Source: Porticoccus sp002341315 (GTDB lineage: Bacteria; Pseudomonadota; Gammaproteobacteria; Pseudomonadales; Porticoccaceae). From it: a DNA stretch of 64,000 bases. The notes beneath the pieces were generated by a model. The model had not been told where the DNA came from and did no database searches. It saw only the letters and a program-made list of their open reading frames with translations. Shown here piece after piece: positions 31,875 through 41,900 of the stretch; the first letter of the stretch is position 1, and each line of letters opens with the position of its first letter. The position numbers and the translations under genes were made by a program. Where the stretch lies: the NCBI RefSeq assembly GCF_047634355.1, contig NZ_JBLIAL010000006.1; one strand, 5' to 3'.

Positions 31875-32291
31875 ATGACACAACCCATTAGTGGTCAGTC
31901 TGACTGGTTTGAAATCACGCAGGCCCAGATCAACCAGTTTGCCGATGCGACCCACGACCACCAGTACCTGCATGTGGACCCGCAGCGAGCCGCAGAAGGA
32001 CCGTTTGGTAAAACCATTGCCCATGGCTTCCTCTACCTCTCCATGGTGCCCCACATGATGCTGGATGACCTGCTGGCCATTATTGGCGATGCGACAGTGA
32101 TCAACTACGGGGTCAATGGCCTGCGTTTTATTTCGCCGGTTCCGGTCGGCAGTCGCATTCGTCTCAACTGGCAGGTTTTGTCCGACGAACCAAAAGGCAA
32201 AAATCGGCTGTTGACCGTGGAGATTGGCATTGAAATCCAGGGAGTTGAAAAGCCTGCCATGGCTGCTGAGTGGTTGCTCTATATTCTATGA
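31875..32291 (+). CDS. MaoC/NodN-family (R)-specific enoyl-CoA hydratase-like protein
   Basis: The 138-residue single hot-dog-fold protein carries the hydratase motif with the Asp/His catalytic pair five residues apart (ADATHDHQYLHVD), followed by GPFGKTIAHGFLYLSMVP. Hydratases of this type convert trans-2-enoyl-CoA from beta-oxidation to (R)-3-hydroxyacyl-CoA, the monomer used by PhaC. Its place 31 bases after phaZ supports a PhaJ-like role (inference). It resembles NodN-type members more than the classic Aeromonas PhaJ, so the substrate range is open. The ATG at 31875 is preceded by a weak ribosome site; an upstream extension overlaps phaZ. Confidence 0.85.
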   Translation: MTQPISGQSDWFEITQAQINQFADATHDHQYLHVDPQRAAEGPFGKTIAHGFLYLSMVPHMMLDDLLAIIGDATVINYGVNGLRFISPVPVGSRIRLNWQVLSDEPKGKNRLLTVEIGIEIQGVEKPAMAAEWLLYIL

Positions 32292-32331
32292 TGACAAGCT
32301 GACCCTGGGGCGGGGCAGTGGTACTGCTCAG

Positions 32332-33351
32332 TCAATGCGCGGTAAACAGTTTGCCCCGTACGGTCTCGCGGTATTTCATCGGCGATGTGCCGAATTGGCG
32401 ATGAAATATTTTACTGAATGCAGCAGCGTCCTGGTAGCCGGAGTGAGCGGCCACTTCGGCTACAGACAGATTAGATTTCTGCAGTAACTCCCTGGCATTG
32501 TTGAGTCTGGTACGCTGCAGGTACTTCAGGGGTGTCTGGCCCAGTGCATTTTTGAAGCGGCGGTCAAACGTGCGCATACTGAAACCGAACTGTTTCGCCA
32601 CGTCGCCAATCCTGATGGGCTTGCTGAAATTATCCTCAAACCAGATCTGTGCCTGCACCACCTGTTCATCGGGGTGGTGCTCCACGTTGTCAGAGAAATA
32701 GCTGGTGGGTTCGAAGGAGCTGCGAATTTCGTGAAAGAAGTTGCGCTCCACCTGGGTGGCCGCCTGGCGACCGTACAACCTCGCCACCAGGTGTACCATC
32801 AGCTCCGCCATGGCGTTGACGCTGGCCGCGCAGTAGAGGTTGCCGGCCTGGGTAATGAAGTACTGTCTCTTCAGGGCTACCAGTGGGTAGTCGCGCTGAA
32901 ACTGATCAAAATAATGCCAGTGGGTGGTAGCGGGTTGCTGATCCAGCAGGCCCGCCTCTGCCAGAAAGCACACGCCTGTGCCCACTGCGATGACGGTGGC
33001 GCCCTCCTTTACCTGATGTTGTAACCAGGGGATATAGTTGCTGTATTTTTTCAGGGCAGGCCGTGGGTTCCGCCACAGTGCGGGCAGGCTGATTATGTCG
33101 CAGTGGTCTATCTCGTCAATCGTCGCTGAGGGGCTAATGGCGAAGCCCGAGGGCGAGGTGATCGGCTGATCATCAATGGACAGGGTGGTCGCTACAATAC
33201 TGCGGGTGTTGTTGGGGTTAGCTGCCCGGTCTGCTGCCTCGGCAGTGCGCAGCATTTCCACCGGCAAGGTGGCACTGGTAGTCAGCAAATTGTTGTAAAG
33301 CAGGGTGCAAACCCGCAGTGGTGGTGGTGGATTAATCGTTTCTTTGGCCAT
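32332..33351 (-). CDS. GlxA/FtrA-type transcriptional regulator (GATase-1-like + AraC domain)
   Basis: The N-terminal part (about 1-190) is a DJ-1/PfpI-like domain with the nucleophile-elbow Cys in AVGTGVCFLAEAGLL. The C-terminal about 100 residues form an AraC DNA-binding domain (IGDVAKQFGFSMRTFDRRF and VAEVAAHSGYQDAAAFSKIFHRQFG). The ATG at 33351 gives 339 residues; a TTG at 33381 would add ten. It lies between the hydratase gene and the divergent fabY, so either the PHA genes or fabY could be a target, but nothing in the sequence shows which. Confidence 0.9.
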   Translation of the reverse strand: MAKETINPPPPLRVCTLLYNNLLTTSATLPVEMLRTAEAADRAANPNNTRSIVATTLSIDDQPITSPSGFAISPSATIDEIDHCDIISLPALWRNPRPALKKYSNYIPWLQHQVKEGATVIAVGTGVCFLAEAGLLDQQPATTHWHYFDQFQRDYPLVALKRQYFITQAGNLYCAASVNAMAELMVHLVARLYGRQAATQVERNFFHEIRSSFEPTSYFSDNVEHHPDEQVVQAQIWFEDNFSKPIRIGDVAKQFGFSMRTFDRRFKNALGQTPLKYLQRTRLNNARELLQKSNLSVAEVAAHSGYQDAAAFSKIFHRQFGTSPMKYRETVRGKLFTAH

Positions 33352-33440
33352 AATGGAAAAATATATGGCTATAACAGACAAAAATCAACCGGGGATGCCT
33401 GATAGACTGCGTCTATAAATTCAACTGGATGCAGTGCAAC

Positions 33441-35342
33441 ATGCAAGCTTTACCTGTTATTGTCGGTTTTGGTGGCTATAACGCCGCCGGGCGTAGCTCT
33501 TCACACCAGGGTTTTCGCCGAACGGTGGTCGAGTCCCTGCCCCTTGCTGAGCGCAATAAAACCCTGGTGGGTCTGGCCTGTCTTATGGGTCTGGTGAAGT
33601 GGGATGGCAGCTCGTACCGTGACAAGGTCGGGCAGTCCTATGATGCGGCTGCCGTGGCCTCGACCTTTGCTGACCAGGTCATGGCTGGAACCCTGATCCG
33701 CCGCCTGGAAAACGCCATCTACAATCCAGAAGAAATCACTGGCCATAAACGTGTACAAATGCAACAACACGATGAAGGCGGTGTACGGTTTACCCTGAGC
33801 CGCCGGGATATGCCAGCACAGATTCCAGGACACTGGAACGTACGTCCCCTTGAGGACGGGAGTTTTGAAATCTACTCTCGTGATGCCGGAGAATTTCTGG
33901 TGCCGGTGCAGACCGAGCAGCTGGCCAAGGCAGCGGGTCAGTTACCCTCCGGTTTTGATCCCGCAGCCCAGTACAGTTCGAGATTTCACCCGCGAGGGTT
34001 GCAATTGGCATTGCTGGGCGCAAGCGATGCGATTCACTCCGTCGGTGTCCCCTGGGAGCAAATAGTTGCGACCGTTCACCCGGACGAAATTGGTGTCTAT
34101 GGCTCCAGTGTGTTTGGACAGCTGGCCCCGGAGGGTTTTGGCGGATTATTGCAAAGTCGCTTGCGCAGTGAGCGCACCTCCTCCAAGCAGCTGGCTCTGG
34201 GACTTAATACCATGCCAGCAGATTTTATAAATGCCTATGTGCTGGGCAGTGTTGGGCATACCGAGGCAATCACGGGCGCCTGCGCCTCCTTTCTTTACGT
34301 GCTACAGGCGGCCGTGCGGGATATCCGCAGTGGTCGGCGTCGTGTTGCGGTGGTGGGCAATGCCGAAGCCAGTCTGACACCTGAGATATTTGAAGGTTTT
34401 ACCAATATGGGTGCGCTGGGCACCGACGAAGGACTTTGCAAGCTCGACGGTTCCAGTCTGCCCGATTGGCGACGAGCCAGTCGACCTTTCGGCGAAAACT
34501 GTGGTTTCACTCTGGCGGAAGGGACTCAGTTTGTAGTGTTGATGGACGATGCGCTGGCCGTGGAGCTGGGTGCTGATATTCACGGGGCTGTGCCCGAGGT
34601 CTTTATCAATGCCGATGGTCTGAAAAAATCCATTTCTGCACCCGGTGCCGGTAATTATGTATCGTTTGCCAAGGCAGTCGCATCGGCAATGGCAATCCTC
34701 GGTGAAGACACCGTTAAGCACAACAGCTTTATTCACGCCCATGGCTCCAGTACCCCTGCCAACCGTGTCACCGAATCAGAAATTTTCAACCGGGTCGCTG
34801 CCGCTTTCGGGATCAGTGACTGGCCAGTGGCAGCGGTCAAGGCCTACGTTGGTCATACGATTGCTTCAGCCAGTGGCGATCAGTTGATGTCGGCGCTGGG
34901 CACGTTCAAATACCAGTTGATTCCTGGCATCAAAACAATTGACCGGGTTGCCGCCGATGTTTGTCAAACCCATACTTCGTTCCCTTTGCGGGACAGGGAT
35001 GTCAGGGAGCGGGGCATGGATCTGGCGCTGATTAACTCCAAGGGTTTTGGTGGCAATAATGCAACTGCCGTGGTTATATCCCCCCGCAAGGTCGAGGATA
35101 TGCTGAGCCGTCGTTATGGTGCGGCAATGGCTGATTACCGTTCGCGCCTTGAGCAGACCCGTCAGCGGGCAGCGGACTATGAGTTGCGGGCAGATCGGGC
35201 AGAGCTCGATGTCATTTACCGGTTTGGCGAGCAGGTCATTGATGACAGTGCCATTCAGTTTAGCCGTGATGGGCTGACCATGCCGGGTTTTGGCAAGGCC
35301 GTGATATTCGACAAGTCAAACCCCTGGGCAGACATGAGCTAG
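33441..35342 (+). CDS. fabY: Long-form beta-ketoacyl-ACP synthase FabY
   Basis: This 633-residue ketoacyl synthase closely resembles P. aeruginosa FabY (PA5174, 634 residues), which starts fatty-acid synthesis by condensing acetyl-CoA with malonyl-ACP in place of FabH. The N-terminus (LPVIVGFGGYNAAGRSS), SRFHPRGLQ, INAYVLGSVG and NSKGFGGNNAT match well. The active-site Cys281 is in TGACASFL and the two His are in HAHGSSTPANRV and YVGHTIASASG. The start ATG at 33441 aligns with the family start; an ATG at 33429 adds four residues. It is divergent from the AraC-type regulator, with only about 90 bases between the starts. Confidence 0.93.
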   Translation: MQALPVIVGFGGYNAAGRSSSHQGFRRTVVESLPLAERNKTLVGLACLMGLVKWDGSSYRDKVGQSYDAAAVASTFADQVMAGTLIRRLENAIYNPEEITGHKRVQMQQHDEGGVRFTLSRRDMPAQIPGHWNVRPLEDGSFEIYSRDAGEFLVPVQTEQLAKAAGQLPSGFDPAAQYSSRFHPRGLQLALLGASDAIHSVGVPWEQIVATVHPDEIGVYGSSVFGQLAPEGFGGLLQSRLRSERTSSKQLALGLNTMPADFINAYVLGSVGHTEAITGACASFLYVLQAAVRDIRSGRRRVAVVGNAEASLTPEIFEGFTNMGALGTDEGLCKLDGSSLPDWRRASRPFGENCGFTLAEGTQFVVLMDDALAVELGADIHGAVPEVFINADGLKKSISAPGAGNYVSFAKAVASAMAILGEDTVKHNSFIHAHGSSTPANRVTESEIFNRVAAAFGISDWPVAAVKAYVGHTIASASGDQLMSALGTFKYQLIPGIKTIDRVAADVCQTHTSFPLRDRDVRERGMDLALINSKGFGGNNATAVVISPRKVEDMLSRRYGAAMADYRSRLEQTRQRAADYELRADRAELDVIYRFGEQVIDDSAIQFSRDGLTMPGFGKAVIFDKSNPWADMS

Positions 35343-35476
35343 GGACAGTTCACCATTCGCGATGTCCGATGGATAACGGGCTCGTGACCCCAGTAAAAAG
35401 TTCATTCGGAATTTAAAGTCCTCTCCTTTAGAATGGCCCTCTCTCACGGTTCTTTTTGGTGAAAGTGGTGTTAGCC

Positions 35477-35525
35477 GGCGTGGCTGATCGTGATGGCGCG
35501 TTTACTTGGCCGATCAGCCGACGCC
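35477..35525 (+). promoter_or_regulatory. Large hairpin in the speA leader
   Basis: GGCGTGGCTGATCG (35477-35490) can pair with CGATCAGCCGACGCC (35511-35525), a 14-base-pair stem with a single bulged base and a 20-base loop. It lies about 110 bases before the preferred speA start. The 11-mer GGCTGATCGTG in its left arm recurs before the carboxynorspermidine dehydrogenase gene. The rest of the 35343-35634 gap shows a TAGAAT hexamer (35429-35434) that could be a -10 element, and a four-codon open frame ATG-TCG-GAG-TGA at 35618. A role in regulation is inference. Confidence 0.55.
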
Positions 35526-35634
35526 ATTGATACCGTGCTTCAATGTTCTGCCAGAGGGTAGCTGGAATGAGGTTGACATATTCCGGTTATGTTCGGCGGT
35601 TATACAGAATTATAACTATGTCGGAGTGATTATC

Positions 35635-37554
35635 TTGAATGATCATCAAGGCCATAGCTGGTCCATTGTGGATTCGGCGAGTCTCTATGGCGTCAACGAC
35701 TGGGGTGCCGGGTATTTTGGTCTCTCAGAAAAGGGTGAAATAACGGTTATTGCTCCTCACAATGGGCGCTCTCACCAGATTTCCCTGCTCGATATTGTCG
35801 CCGGTCTGGAACAGCGTGGCCATGCCATGCCGGTTTTGTTGCGGATTGAGAATCTGCTCGACCAGCGGATCACCTATCTCAACGAAAGTTTTGCCGACGC
35901 TATCCGCCAAATGAACTATCAGGGCGAGTACCGCGGTGTCTTTCCTATCAAGGTCAATCAACAGTGCCATGTGGTGGAAGAGATTGCCAAATTTGGCAGT
36001 CAGTACCATCACGGCCTCGAGGCGGGTAGCAAGGCGGAACTGATTATCGCCATGTCACATCTGCAGGATCGTGAGGCCTGTATCATTTGTAATGGGTACA
36101 AGGATGCAGAATTTATCCAGCTTGGCCTGCATGCCAGAAAGCTGGGCCTGAAATGTTTCTTTGTAATCGAGACCCCCTCCGAGCTGGGGATCATTCTGGA
36201 GCAGAGCAAGCGCCTCGGTATCGAACCGTTGATCGGCGTACGCCTGAAACTGGCCGCCAAGGTTGAGGGCCACTGGTTTGAAGACAGTGGTGATCGCTCA
36301 CTGTTTGGCCTGACCGTGACCCAGCTGGTGGATGTGCTGGACCGGTTGCGCGAGGCGGATATGCTGCACTGCCTGCAACTGATGCACTATCACATCGGCT
36401 CCCAGATCCCGAATATTCGCAATATTCGCGACGGTGTCCAGGAAGCCTGCCGCTACTACGTGGATTTGGTGAAAGAGGGTGCCCCACTGGGTTATCTCGA
36501 CCTGGGTGGCGGTCTGGCGGTGGATTACACCGGTGCTCGCACCAACGAAACTCACAGCAAAAACTACTCCCTGGAGGAGTACTGTGTCGATATCGTGGAA
36601 ACCATCACCGAGGCACTCAACAATAGCGATATTCCTCACCCGACCCTGATTACCGAGTCGGGACGGGCCACCGTGGCTTACTCCTCGGTACTGCTGTTCA
36701 ATATTCTCGATGTGAGTTATTTCAAGTCCAACGGTATACCCGATCAGTTGCCAGAAGACTGTACTGAATCGCTCGATAATCTCTGGGTAACCCTGCAGTC
36801 GCTGAACGACACCAATCTTCAGGAGTGTTGTAATGACGCGGCTCACTACCGGGAGGACATGCGGCGCATGTTTCGTCAGGGTCAGGTGCAACTGCGGGAA
36901 CTTGCCCTGGCGGAAAATCTCTATCTGGAGGTTTTACAGCGCACCCGCCTGCTGTTGCCGTCGTTGCGTCGTATCCCGCCGGAGCTGGCAAATCTGGATG
37001 AGGCGCTCGCTGACATTTATTACGGGAATTTCAGCCTGTTCCAGTCGCTGCCGGATTCCTGGGCAATCGACCAGATTTTCCCGGTGATGCCAATCCATCG
37101 GTTGGATGAAGCACCCACTAACAAGGCGATCATTGCCGACCTGACCTGTGACTCCGATGGCAAACTGGATTTGTTTGCCAATGCCGACGGCGAAACCCGG
37201 ACCTTGCCGCTGCACGACCTCAAAGAGGGTGAAGAGTATTACCTCGGTGTGTTTCTGGTGGGTGCCTACCAGGAAACCCTGGGGGATCTGCACAACCTGT
37301 TCGGTGATACCCATGTGGTGAGTGTTCGCATTGATGGTGAGGGGCAGTTTGAATTTGTTGAGGAAATTCAGGGCGATACCATCGGCGATGTGCTCAGTTA
37401 TGTGGAATACAACCCCAAGGAGTTGTATGAGAAATTTCGTATCTATGCCGAGACCGCTGTGCGTTCTGGCAGTATCAGCGTGGCCGAGCGCCAGCGGATG
37501 TTAAAGACGTTCAGTAACAGCCTGAATGGCTATACCTATTTTGAGCGGGACTGA
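35635..37554 (+). CDS. speA: Biosynthetic arginine decarboxylase SpeA
   Basis: SpeA is a PLP enzyme of the alanine-racemase fold that converts arginine to agmatine, the first step towards putrescine. I choose TTG 35635, which follows CGGAG at good spacing and gives 639 residues (P. aeruginosa 636). The frame is open back to TTG 35506, but those extra 43 residues lack family resemblance and cover the leader hairpin. Motifs: SWSIVDSASLYGVNDWGAGYF, the PLP lysine in GVFPIKVNQQ, GLEAGSKAEL, HYHIGSQI and YLDLGGGLAVDY. Downstream is the dehydrogenase that uses putrescine, so the pair serves polyamine synthesis. Confidence 0.95.
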   Translation: MNDHQGHSWSIVDSASLYGVNDWGAGYFGLSEKGEITVIAPHNGRSHQISLLDIVAGLEQRGHAMPVLLRIENLLDQRITYLNESFADAIRQMNYQGEYRGVFPIKVNQQCHVVEEIAKFGSQYHHGLEAGSKAELIIAMSHLQDREACIICNGYKDAEFIQLGLHARKLGLKCFFVIETPSELGIILEQSKRLGIEPLIGVRLKLAAKVEGHWFEDSGDRSLFGLTVTQLVDVLDRLREADMLHCLQLMHYHIGSQIPNIRNIRDGVQEACRYYVDLVKEGAPLGYLDLGGGLAVDYTGARTNETHSKNYSLEEYCVDIVETITEALNNSDIPHPTLITESGRATVAYSSVLLFNILDVSYFKSNGIPDQLPEDCTESLDNLWVTLQSLNDTNLQECCNDAAHYREDMRRMFRQGQVQLRELALAENLYLEVLQRTRLLLPSLRRIPPELANLDEALADIYYGNFSLFQSLPDSWAIDQIFPVMPIHRLDEAPTNKAIIADLTCDSDGKLDLFANADGETRTLPLHDLKEGEEYYLGVFLVGAYQETLGDLHNLFGDTHVVSVRIDGEGQFEFVEEIQGDTIGDVLSYVEYNPKELYEKFRIYAETAVRSGSISVAERQRMLKTFSNSLNGYTYFERD

Positions 37555-37574
37555 TAGAGTCGGGATTGTGTTAA

Positions 37575-37592
37575 GCCACGGCTGATCGTGGC
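37575..37592 (+). promoter_or_regulatory. Hairpin GCCACG-GCTGAT-CGTGGC between speA and the dehydrogenase gene
   Basis: A perfect six-base-pair stem with a six-base loop lies 20 bases after the speA stop. It contains GGCTGATCGTG, the same 11-mer found in the speA leader hairpin, and both copies are preceded by GTGTTA. No T-run follows, so it is not a standard terminator. The remaining gap up to 37682 has a GAGGAG ribosome site just before the next gene. Confidence 0.5.
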
Positions 37593-37682
37593 GTGATGAC
37601 CATTCGTTTTCGCAAATAGCGTTGGTTCTGAGAAAGATAATCTGTTTGCCGACTGGCAAAAAGAAAGGTTGAGGAGTTAAGC

Positions 37683-38870
37683 ATGGCAAAAGTACTCATT
37701 ATCGGTGCCGGTGGGGTCGGTGGCGTTGTGACCCACAAGTGTGCCCAGTTGCCGGATGTCTTTGAGGAGATAGTCCTCGCCAGTCGCACCGAAGCGAAAT
37801 GTCGGCACATTGCCTCGCAACTCGATCGCTCCATTGAGACCGCACAGGTAGATGCGGACAATGTGCCGGAGCTGGTGGCGCTGATCAATCGCGTCAAACC
37901 CGATCTTGTGATCAACGTGGCGCTACCCTACCAGGACCTGACGATCATGGACGCCTGTCTCGAAGCGGGGGTCAATTACCTGGATACAGCCAACTACGAG
38001 CCGCTGGATACCGCCAGGTTCGAGTACAGCTGGCAGTGGGCCTATCAGGACAAATTTAAACAGGCAGGGCTGATGGCTCTGCTCGGTTCCGGGTTCGATC
38101 CCGGCGCCACCAACGTGTTTACCGCCTACATCGCCAAGCACTACTTCGACGAGATCCATACCCTGGACATTATCGACGTCAACGGCGGCGATCACGGCTA
38201 TCCGTTTGCCACCAACTTCAACCCGGAGATCAACATCCGCGAAGTGACCGCCGAGTGCCGTCACTGGGAAAACGGCGAGTTCGTCACCACTCCGGCGATG
38301 TCCACCAGGCAGTCCTTCACCTGTCCGGACGGCGTGGGGACTTACAACATCTATCGCATGTACCACGAAGAGCTGGAATCGCTGGTGAAAAACTTCCCCA
38401 GCCTGAAGCGTGCCCAGTTCTGGATGAGCTTTGGCGAGAGCTACCTGAAACACCTGGAGGTACTCGGCAACGTGGGTATGACCGGCATCGAGCCGGTGGA
38501 CTTCAACGGCCAGCAGATCGTGCCGATCCAGTTTCTCAAGCGCCTGCTGCCCGATCCGGCCAGCCTCGGCCCGCGCACCAAGGGCAAGACCTGCATCGGC
38601 TGCGTGGTCACAGGTGTCAAGGACGGCAAGTTGAAAACCGTTTATCTCTATAACATCTGCGATCATCAGGAATGTTATGCCGAGGTTCAATCCCAGGCGA
38701 TCTCCTACACCACCGGGGTACCGGCGATGATCGGTGCCAAGATGATGCTGGAGGGTAAATGGTTGCAGCCGGGGGTATGGAATCTGGAGCAGCTGGATCC
38801 CGACCCCTTTATGGCGGACATGAATAGATACGGGTTACCGTGGACCGTGATTGAGGACTACCAGTCCTGA
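37683..38870 (+). CDS. Carboxynorspermidine/carboxyspermidine dehydrogenase (saccharopine dehydrogenase family)
   Basis: This 395-residue enzyme condenses aspartate semialdehyde with a diamine (putrescine or diaminopropane) and reduces the Schiff base with NADPH to carboxyspermidine or carboxynorspermidine. It begins with the Rossmann motif VLIIGAGGVGGVV. The family is shown by NVALPYQDLTIMDACLEAGVNYLDTANYE, GFDPGATNVFTAYIAKH, DVNGGDHGYPFATNFNPEINIRE and GVPAMIGAKMMLEGKW. It is transcribed with speA (128-base gap). The partner decarboxylase nspC lies 6 kb further on, behind two minus-strand signalling genes. Spermidine rather than norspermidine is the likely product, given speA; this is inference. 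Confidence 0.94.
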   Translation: MAKVLIIGAGGVGGVVTHKCAQLPDVFEEIVLASRTEAKCRHIASQLDRSIETAQVDADNVPELVALINRVKPDLVINVALPYQDLTIMDACLEAGVNYLDTANYEPLDTARFEYSWQWAYQDKFKQAGLMALLGSGFDPGATNVFTAYIAKHYFDEIHTLDIIDVNGGDHGYPFATNFNPEINIREVTAECRHWENGEFVTTPAMSTRQSFTCPDGVGTYNIYRMYHEELESLVKNFPSLKRAQFWMSFGESYLKHLEVLGNVGMTGIEPVDFNGQQIVPIQFLKRLLPDPASLGPRTKGKTCIGCVVTGVKDGKLKTVYLYNICDHQECYAEVQSQAISYTTGVPAMIGAKMMLEGKWLQPGVWNLEQLDPDPFMADMNRYGLPWTVIEDYQS

Positions 38871-38902
38871 TCGCGGGGTTGGAGCTACTTTTTTCCGGGG
38901 GT

Positions 38903-41900
38903 TCAGGGCAACTGCTTTGTTGCGGGTGATGTTTGTGCCGCCAGCAAATGGGCCTTAAAGGATTCCCCGGCCATGGGTTTGGCAAACAGGTAGCCCTGGG
39001 CATAGTCACAACCGGCGGCTGTCAGCAGGTCCCGCTGTTCGCCAGTTTCCACCCCCTCGGCAATGACTTCTATACCCAGCTTGTGGGCCATTACAATAAT
39101 GGCCTCGCACAGGGCCAGATCTTCACTGCCGGGCTGCAGGTTGCTGACAAAGGTCTTGTCAATTTTCAGGTAATCAATATCAAATTTTTTCAAATAGGAC
39201 AGTGACGAGTAGCCGGTGCCAAAATCATCCAGGGCTACCTGGATACCGGCATCCCGGAAGGCCAGCAGCTGCTCGGTAACAATGGTGCGCTGCTCGAGCA
39301 GCAAACCCTCGGTAATTTCCAGCACCACTGCCTGTCCGGGCAAACCCAGATCAAACATCGATTCACGCCAAAGTTGAAATACGTTTTTACTGCGGTTATT
39401 CAGTTGCACGGGTGAGACATTCATACTGATCTGGAATTCCGGATGGAAATCCTCGCGCAGGGATTGTGACATCTCCGCGACATCCTCGAACAGGCGATGG
39501 CCAATCAGATGAATCAGACCGGTTTCCTCGGCTATCGGGATAAAGGTATCCGGACCGATTAATCCCTCGATAGGGTGTTGCCAGCGCATCAGAGCTTCGG
39601 CCTTGTGAATGTTGCCGGTTCGCAAATTGATGATCGGCTGATAGGCGACCCATAATTCGAGCTTTTCCAGTCCCATCTTGAGGTCGTTGACGATACGCAT
39701 CCGCTTGAGGGCGGATTCCTGCATGGACTGGGTAAAGTACTGGTAGCCGTTGCGCCCTTCTTTTTTGGCCGCATACATGGCCTGATCGGCATTTTTCAGT
39801 AGCCCCTCAATGTCGGTAGCATCCTCGGGATAGAGGGTGACACCGATACTGGCGCTGACAAACGCGACATCACTGTCAAGTTGATAGGGCTCGGATAGGC
39901 ATGTGAGCAGGCTGGTCAAGACCCGCTCAATGGTTGAGCGCTCTTCCAGTTCGCTGAGAATGATAATGAACTCATCACCACCGAGACGGGCCACGGTATC
40001 GGTCTCACGGATGCAGTGACCAATTCTGCTGGCGGCTTCAACCAGTAGTTGATCGCCTTTTTCGTGGCCCAGGGTATCGTTGACCTCCTTGAAATGATCA
40101 AGGTCGATAAACAGCACGGCCATCGACAATGCCGAGCGGTGAGCTTTTTTGATTTCCTGTCCCAGGCGGTCGTAAAACATCCGGCGGTTGGGCAGCTCGG
40201 TTAATGGGTCAAAGTTGGCCTGTTCCCAAATGAGTTGCTCATTGGCTTTCTTTTCCGTGATATCGGAGAACTGTGCGACCCAGCGATGCACCGATCCGTC
40301 GGGATTATAAACAGCATTGATGGAAAGCCATTCGGCAAAAATTTCGCCACTTTTTCGTTTGTTCCACAACTCCCCTTCCCAGTGTCCAGTGGTTTCCAGT
40401 GCCTTCCACATACGCGCATAAAAACTCGTTGGATGCTTGCCGGAACGCAAAATACTGGGGTTTTGGCCAACAACATTCTGGAGGGAATAGCCGGTCATGG
40501 TGGTGAAGGTCTGGTTAACATCAATAATGGTGCCGGCCGCGTCGGTGACCATCATGGCCTCATTGCTGTTCTGGTAGACCAGGCCCGCCAGCTTCAGGGC
40601 TTCCTCGTTCTCCTTGCGGCTGTCGATATCAGTAATGATTCCGTGCCAGAGTGTACTGCCGTCGCTGAGCCTTTCCGGAATGGCGTCGCAGAGCCGCCAC
40701 TCGGTTATCTGTTCCGGCAACAGGACCCGAAATTCCGTATGCAGTGGGCAGAGCTCTTCGGCTGAAATACGTATCTGGGTTCGCAGGCGGTTGACATCAT
40801 CGGGATGAATTTGATCGAACGCTGCCGAAGCATCATCTGCCACGTCGTCGGCTTCCAGACCGAGAATGTTTCTGATGGCCGGGCTGCACCAGGGAATGGC
40901 ACTGGTGCCGTCGGCGAACTGTTGAAACTGGAAGATCATGCCGGGTACCTGCGCGGCCAGCTTCATCAGCAGGTTATAGCTGTGCTGTTGCTTTTCGATG
41001 GCGAGCTTCCGCTGGGTAATATCCTGTACGGTACCCCTCAACCGGGTAACACGGTACTGCTTGTTCCGTGCAGCCTTGGCGATAAATCGCAGCCAGATAA
41101 CCTGCTTGTCCCTGGCGATGGCAAGTTCGAGATCAATGGATTTTCCCTCATTGAGGCATCTTTCCAGCGACTCCTTCAGAGTGGTGCGATCGGCGTTATC
41201 AAGCAGCGAATAGATCAGCGAAAAGCTGGGTGCGATATTGTCTGCAACGCCGAAATTTTCACAGGTTTGCTGGGTCCACTGCATAATTTCCGAATCGCAA
41301 TCGTATTCCCAGCCACCTACCAGAGCGATACGGCTGACTTCATTGAGCGCTCTTTCGCTCTCCCTCAGTGCCTTTTCTGCCGCCTGGTGATCCTCCAGCA
41401 CCCCCAGCAATGCCAGTCGCGCCTGGGTTGATTCATGGAGCAGTCGGCTCGTCTCGCGATGGGCAGTCTCAAGGCCCTGTTCAAACTCCTTCCTCGGATT
41501 GATATTGGTAAGGGTGGCCAGCATGCGGGACGGAGCTCCACTATCATCCCATGCCACCACCTTGCTGAGTGACGCGACCCAGATCCAGTTATCGGCAGTG
41601 TCCCGGATACGAAACTCCTGATAGAGCTCGCCGGTTTGTTTGCGCACACTGTTATTCAGGTAGCGCCGAAAGGTATCCAGAGCGTGTTGTCTGTCATCCG
41701 GGTGGATGCAGGCAAGGGCACCGCTGAGTGTTTCGTGGGATTGGTCAAGACTGCGTCCCAGAATCCGGTTGTAACCCTCGTTGACAACCAGTCCACCGCT
41801 TTGCAGGTCAATGTCCACCAGTCCCAGCCCAGCCGCAGACAGTGCCAGTCGGAGTCGCTCTTCATTTTCTTCCAGGCGGTTGGCACCCTGTTCCTGTTGC

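Noticed and set aside
35506..35634. SpeA start at TTG 35506 with a 43-residue N-terminal extension
   Set aside because: The extension does not resemble SpeA, covers a strong hairpin, and TTG 35635 has a better ribosome site and gives the family length.
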